From positions 1 through 42,283 of the forward strand of contig CAYQBY010000011.1 in NCBI GenBank assembly GCA_964415865.1: 42,283 nt of DNA, in the 5' to 3' direction. The stretch comes from Thiopontia sp964415865 (GTDB taxonomy: Bacteria > Pseudomonadota > Gammaproteobacteria > GCF-002020875). Position 1 is the first letter of the stretch, and the number at the start of each line of letters is the position of its first letter. The notes beneath the pieces are model-generated. The model had not been told where the DNA came from and did no database searches. It saw only the letters and a list, made by a program, of their open reading frames with translations. A program made the position numbers and the translations under genes. Below are positions 40,080 to 42,283 of this stretch, piece by piece.

Positions 40080-40340
40080 TCATGGTGCCATTGATTGGAT
40101 GGATTTAATTGATTGTAGTGAGTGGAAATCCAGATCCAGTCCAGTTCCAATAACTATCAGAATAACCATGATAATGGCTGTGGCAACTACAGATGCGATC
40201 ATAAATTTCATGACCAGCCACACCAGTGAGAGGAATGATATATCCAGATCAGTTACCCTCACCTTAATGGGGTGTTTATCCTGAAGGATGTCACCATCTG
40301 ATAGCTCACCCTTGTCATTTCGGTTGAATTTAATTCTCAT
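40080..40340 (-). CDS. Small membrane protein, first gene of an unknown operon
   Basis: An 86-residue protein with one or two hydrophobic segments (about residues 33-68, FLSLVWLVMKFMIASVVATAIIMVILIVIG) after a charged N-terminus MRIKFNRNDKGELSDGDILQDKHPIKVRVTDLD. No domain recognised. Only a weak ribosome-binding site precedes the ATG, and a strong -10 TATAAT lies 10 bases upstream, so the transcript may be nearly leaderless. The next gene begins 4 bases after its stop. Confidence 0.7.
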   Translation of the reverse strand: MRIKFNRNDKGELSDGDILQDKHPIKVRVTDLDISFLSLVWLVMKFMIASVVATAIIMVILIVIGTGLDLDFHSLQSIKSIQSMAP

Positions 40341-40350
40341 CTTGCGCGGA

Positions 40351-40377
40351 ATTATACCAGAGTGATCTCTCTATCAA
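40351..40377 (-). promoter_or_regulatory. Promoter of the three-gene membrane-protein operon
   Basis: On the minus strand TGGTATAAT (extended -10, TATAAT at 40351-40356) lies 15 bases after TTGATA (40372-40377). Transcription would start about 3-5 bases before the ATG at 40340. Confidence 0.5.
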
Positions 40378-40442
40378 ACCACCTCTTAAGATAAAGATCA
40401 GGTATCCTCTCAACCTCATCCATCAGAAATGTAGTAGTTTGT

Positions 40443-41219
40443 ATGTCACATTTTTCAGAGCGGTTCAGTGCATTGTCTCGAGTCTACGGTGAGAGTGGAC
40501 TAGAGAAGCTTGCCTCCTGCCATATTTGCGTGGTTGGGATTGGTGGAGTCGGTTCATGGGTTGCCGAGAGCCTGGCCAGATCAGCAGTTGGTAGGGTCAC
40601 CCTGGTGGATGGCGATGTAATTGCCAGAAGCAACTCCAATCGCCAGATTCATACCCTGGAAAGCACTCTTGATCGTTCAAAGGTCAAGGTGATGCATGAA
40701 CGTATCATGGAGATCAACCCAGAATGCAGATGTGATGTGATAGGGGAGGATCTAACTCACGACAATATCAGGGATATCCTGGAGCGCGGATATGACTGTG
40801 TAATTGACGCCATCGACGGAATCAACGTAAAGGCTAGAATGATCTACCACTGCAAACGCAACAAGATCAAAATAGTTACAACTGGCGGGGCGGGTGGATT
40901 GCTTGACCCAACAAAAGTGACAATACGTGACCTGGCCAAAACTGCAAATGACCCACTGGCTGCAAAGGTTAGATCGGAGCTTCGCAGAAACTATAATTTC
41001 TCAAGAAACCCAACCCGTAGTTTTGGTATTCCATGTGTTTACTCAACTGAACAGCAGCGCTATCCATCAGCAGCAGGAGGGGTATCTCACTGTAAACCTG
41101 GAGTACCGGGTTTATCTCTGGACTGTGCCTTTGGGTACGGATCAAGTGTAGCTGTAACCTCAGCAGTTGCACAGGCTGTATGCTATAAAGCTATCGATAT
41201 AATCCTTAAGAAAACATAG
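40443..41219 (+). CDS. tcdA: tRNA threonylcarbamoyladenosine dehydratase
   Basis: TcdA (CsdL/YgdL), an E1-like enzyme that cyclises threonylcarbamoyladenosine at position 37 of tRNAs to its hydantoin form. The 258-residue product has the ATP site ICVVGIGGVGSWVAESLARS, the SNSNRQIHTLES segment, YDCVIDAIDGINVKARMIYHCKRNKI, TTGGAGGLLDPTK, and IPCVYSTEQQRYP, all close to the E. coli enzyme. No clear ribosome-binding site. It diverges from the unknown membrane-protein operon. Confidence 0.95.
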   Translation: MSHFSERFSALSRVYGESGLEKLASCHICVVGIGGVGSWVAESLARSAVGRVTLVDGDVIARSNSNRQIHTLESTLDRSKVKVMHERIMEINPECRCDVIGEDLTHDNIRDILERGYDCVIDAIDGINVKARMIYHCKRNKIKIVTTGGAGGLLDPTKVTIRDLAKTANDPLAAKVRSELRRNYNFSRNPTRSFGIPCVYSTEQQRYPSAAGGVSHCKPGVPGLSLDCAFGYGSSVAVTSAVAQAVCYKAIDIILKKT

Positions 41220-41278
41220 TGATATACATTATATATAAAGTAGATTAACAAACAAATAAGGGCTCTGTTAATAAATAA

Positions 41279-41300
41279 AAATACGTAGTTTTACGTATTT
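41279..41300. repeat. AT-rich perfect hairpin after tcdA
   Basis: AAATACGTA and TACGTATTT form a 9-base stem with loop GTTT, 60 bases after the tcdA stop. It may act as a weak terminator or processing site. Confidence 0.4.
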
Positions 41301-41373
41301 ATTCACTAGGATCAGCTCTGTATTATCCTCAGTATTCTATTTGTATCTATAGAGAGAGCTACTGAGAAAATTT

Positions 41374-41520
41374 ATGAGCATTATTCAACACAATCTAGAC
41401 GCGGTCATCATCGGCTCTATAGGAGTCATCTCACTGCTATGGTTGGGTCGTAGCATTTACCTTGCCATGAAGGATATCATCCTTGATAGGGCAGAAGAGA
41501 GATCATCTCTATCTCACTAA
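41374..41520 (+). CDS. 48-residue single-helix membrane protein
   Basis: A short open frame in the otherwise gene-poor stretch between tcdA and the last protein gene. It starts MSIIQHNLDAVIIG, has one hydrophobic helix (about residues 10-30) and a charged tail (AMKDIILDRAEERSSLSH). Upstream GAGAAAATTT is a weak ribosome-binding site. A terminator-like hairpin follows 29 bases after its stop. Composition (hydrophobic helix then charged amphipathic tail) looks like a real small membrane protein, but no homologue is recognised. Confidence 0.5.
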   Translation: MSIIQHNLDAVIIGSIGVISLLWLGRSIYLAMKDIILDRAEERSSLSH

Positions 41521-41549
41521 GATAGCACCGCACGCAAGCCGTTCTGGCT

Positions 41550-41569
41550 GGGAGCAACTACCTGCTCCC
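41550..41569 (+). terminator. Hairpin terminator after the 48-residue ORF
   Basis: GGGAGCA (41550-41556) pairs with TGCTCCC (41563-41569) with a 6-base loop; the following bases are T/A rich but not a pure T run. Confidence 0.5.
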
Positions 41570-41616
41570 TGATTACTTTAACTTATTACCGATCACCAAC
41601 TAAAAATAAAACTAAT

Positions 41617-41644
41617 TTGATATATTGGTATTACCTTATATTAT
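41617..41644 (+). promoter_or_regulatory. Promoter of the sulfur-globule-like gene at 41694
   Basis: TTGATA (41617-41622) and TATTAT (41639-41644) are 16 bases apart, giving a leader of about 45 bases. Confidence 0.55.
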
Positions 41645-41693
41645 CAAGTTGCGTTAGATGTAGTTTCTTGTCAATAAGGTTAGGAGAAGAGTT

Positions 41694-42116
41694 ATGAGAA
41701 AAGTAATCGCTGTCATCGTACTGACACTGGTTGCCTCCAGCGCTTCTGGTTGGTTTGGCGGAGACAATGATAGTTGGGATGGTTGGAGTAACACGGATGG
41801 TTACGGTTATTCTGACGGTCGGGGTCGTGGCCACGGACGTGGATCTACCGACATGGATGGTTCATTCAGTATGACCATCAATGCCAGCGGACGTGCACAC
41901 ACAGATATGAAGAGCGATATTGATGGTGACTGGAGAGGTGACTATTACGGTGATACCGGATGGAATACTCACTCCTACCCTTATCAGTATGGCTACTATG
42001 CATCTGCCCCAGCTTATAATCCAACAGCCGGCTATGAAGCACATCGGAAGGCAGTTGAAGAGCGCCGCGCCGCGGCTGCCAAAAAGCGTGAAGAGGCGAG
42101 AACTGTAACTCAGTAA
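41694..42116 (+). CDS. Exported Gly/Tyr/Asp-rich protein, sulfur-globule-protein-like
   Basis: A 140-residue exported protein. The signal peptide (residues 1-18, ending ASSASG) is followed by WFGGDNDSWDGWSNTDGYGYSDGRGRGHGRG, a segment FSMTINASGRAHTDMKSDIDGD, a Tyr-rich part YPYQYGYYASAPAYNPTAGY, and a charged Ala-rich tail. The GWFG start after the signal peptide matches the protein at 4487-4828. The composition resembles sulfur globule envelope proteins; the family call is by likeness only. AGGAGAAG precedes the ATG. Confidence 0.75.
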   Translation: MRKVIAVIVLTLVASSASGWFGGDNDSWDGWSNTDGYGYSDGRGRGHGRGSTDMDGSFSMTINASGRAHTDMKSDIDGDWRGDYYGDTGWNTHSYPYQYGYYASAPAYNPTAGYEAHRKAVEERRAAAAKKREEARTVTQ

Positions 42117-42133
42117 TCTTGCCGCAAGTAGAG

Positions 42134-42158
42134 CCCGATCGTTATAGAAACGGTCGGG
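42134..42158 (+). terminator. Hairpin after the sulfur-globule-like gene
   Basis: CCCGATCGTT (42134-42143) pairs with AACGGTCGGG (42149-42158) with one wobble and a 5-base loop, 17 bases after the stop. There is no T run, so it may be a stabilising hairpin rather than a classical terminator. Confidence 0.5.
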
Positions 42159-42167
42159 TCAAACTGC

Positions 42168-42195
42168 TTGACTAGATCCATTCCCACTATATAAT
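42168..42195 (+). promoter_or_regulatory. Promoter of tRNA-Arg
   Basis: TTGACT (42168-42173) and a perfect TATAAT (42190-42195) are 16 bases apart, and the tRNA begins 12 bases after the -10. Confidence 0.75.
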
Positions 42196-42206
42196 ACGCC
42201 GCTCAT

Positions 42207-42283
42207 GCGCCCGTAGCTCAGCTGGATAGAGTACTTGGCTACGAACTAAGGTGTCGGAGGTTCGAATCCTTCCGGGCGCGCCA
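42207..42283 (+). tRNA. tRNA-Arg (anticodon ACG)
   Basis: A 77-base cloverleaf, acceptor GCGCCCG pairing with CGGGCGC, encoded CCA end, T arm GGTTCGAATCC, and anticodon loop CTACGAA giving ACG, which decodes CGN Arg codons after A34 to inosine editing. The window ends at its last base. Confidence 0.97.

Noticed and set aside
1..42283. CRISPR array, prophage, transposon or attachment site
   Set aside because: No regularly spaced repeats, no transposase, integrase or phage genes, and the two flanking tRNA genes show no duplicated 3' ends inside the window.

Overview
The window looks like a chromosomal segment of a gammaproteobacterium, probably a sulfur oxidiser or a relative of one. It carries gammaproteobacterial housekeeping genes (rdgC, lexA, uvrB, tcdA, a TIGR02647 protein), moderate GC content, many periplasmic c-type cytochromes, and low-complexity secreted proteins resembling sulfur globule envelope proteins. 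It begins with tRNA-Asn and ends with tRNA-Arg. No phage, insertion sequence or CRISPR array was seen. A 100-N assembly gap lies at 11586-11685.

Layout. (1) 1-4400: tRNA-Asn, an aspartate-type aminotransferase, uvrB and rdgC. (2) 4400-5650: two divergent genes for Gly/Tyr/Asp-rich and Gly/Met/Trp-rich exported proteins. (3) 5750-7000: lexA diverging from a LexA-like protease without a DNA-binding domain, over a shared promoter/operator. (4) 7030-16423: a copper and redox cluster: YqaA-like membrane protein, DUF411 protein, cytochrome c'-like protein, HMA chaperone, OmpR-type two-component system, small HMA-like protein, Met-rich protein (broken by the gap), DUF4399 protein, three small monoheme cytochromes, TlpA-like thioredoxin and a CopA ATPase. 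(5) 16532-22291: an envelope operon: RND/MMPL exporter, LolA-like protein, DUF1302-like beta-barrel, unknown exported protein and a second TlpA-like protein. (6) 22288-29174: an ArsR-type regulator diverging from a compact operon of fatty acid hydroxylase, VTT membrane protein, a membrane polyferredoxin fused to a GltD-like flavoprotein, an HAO-family octaheme cytochrome, a related pentaheme cytochrome and a small membrane protein. (7) 29258-31197: Pit phosphate permease and its DUF47 partner. (8) 31393-37683: an organoarsenic cluster: ArsM-like methyltransferase, FAD disulfide reductase, ArsS radical SAM enzyme, two arsenosugar-type glycosyltransferases and the ArsJ exporter. (9) 37736-42283: an unknown periplasmic protein, a three-gene operon of unknown coiled-coil/acidic membrane proteins, tcdA, a 48-residue membrane protein, a third sulfur-globule-like protein and tRNA-Arg.

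How the genes may work together. The least familiar system is the operon at 24122-29174. Its parts could carry electrons from a cytoplasmic NAD(P)H flavoprotein, through a membrane iron-sulfur protein, to periplasmic HAO-family multihaem cytochromes, or the reverse. This is inferred from domains and from tightly overlapping genes; substrate and direction are unknown. The organoarsenic cluster fits methylation of arsenite, radical-SAM adenosylation, glycosyl modification and export. The copper cluster pairs export and chaperones with a sensor kinase whose periplasmic domain is rich in Met and His, and a four-half-site dyad upstream of the Met-rich gene is a candidate target of its response regulator.
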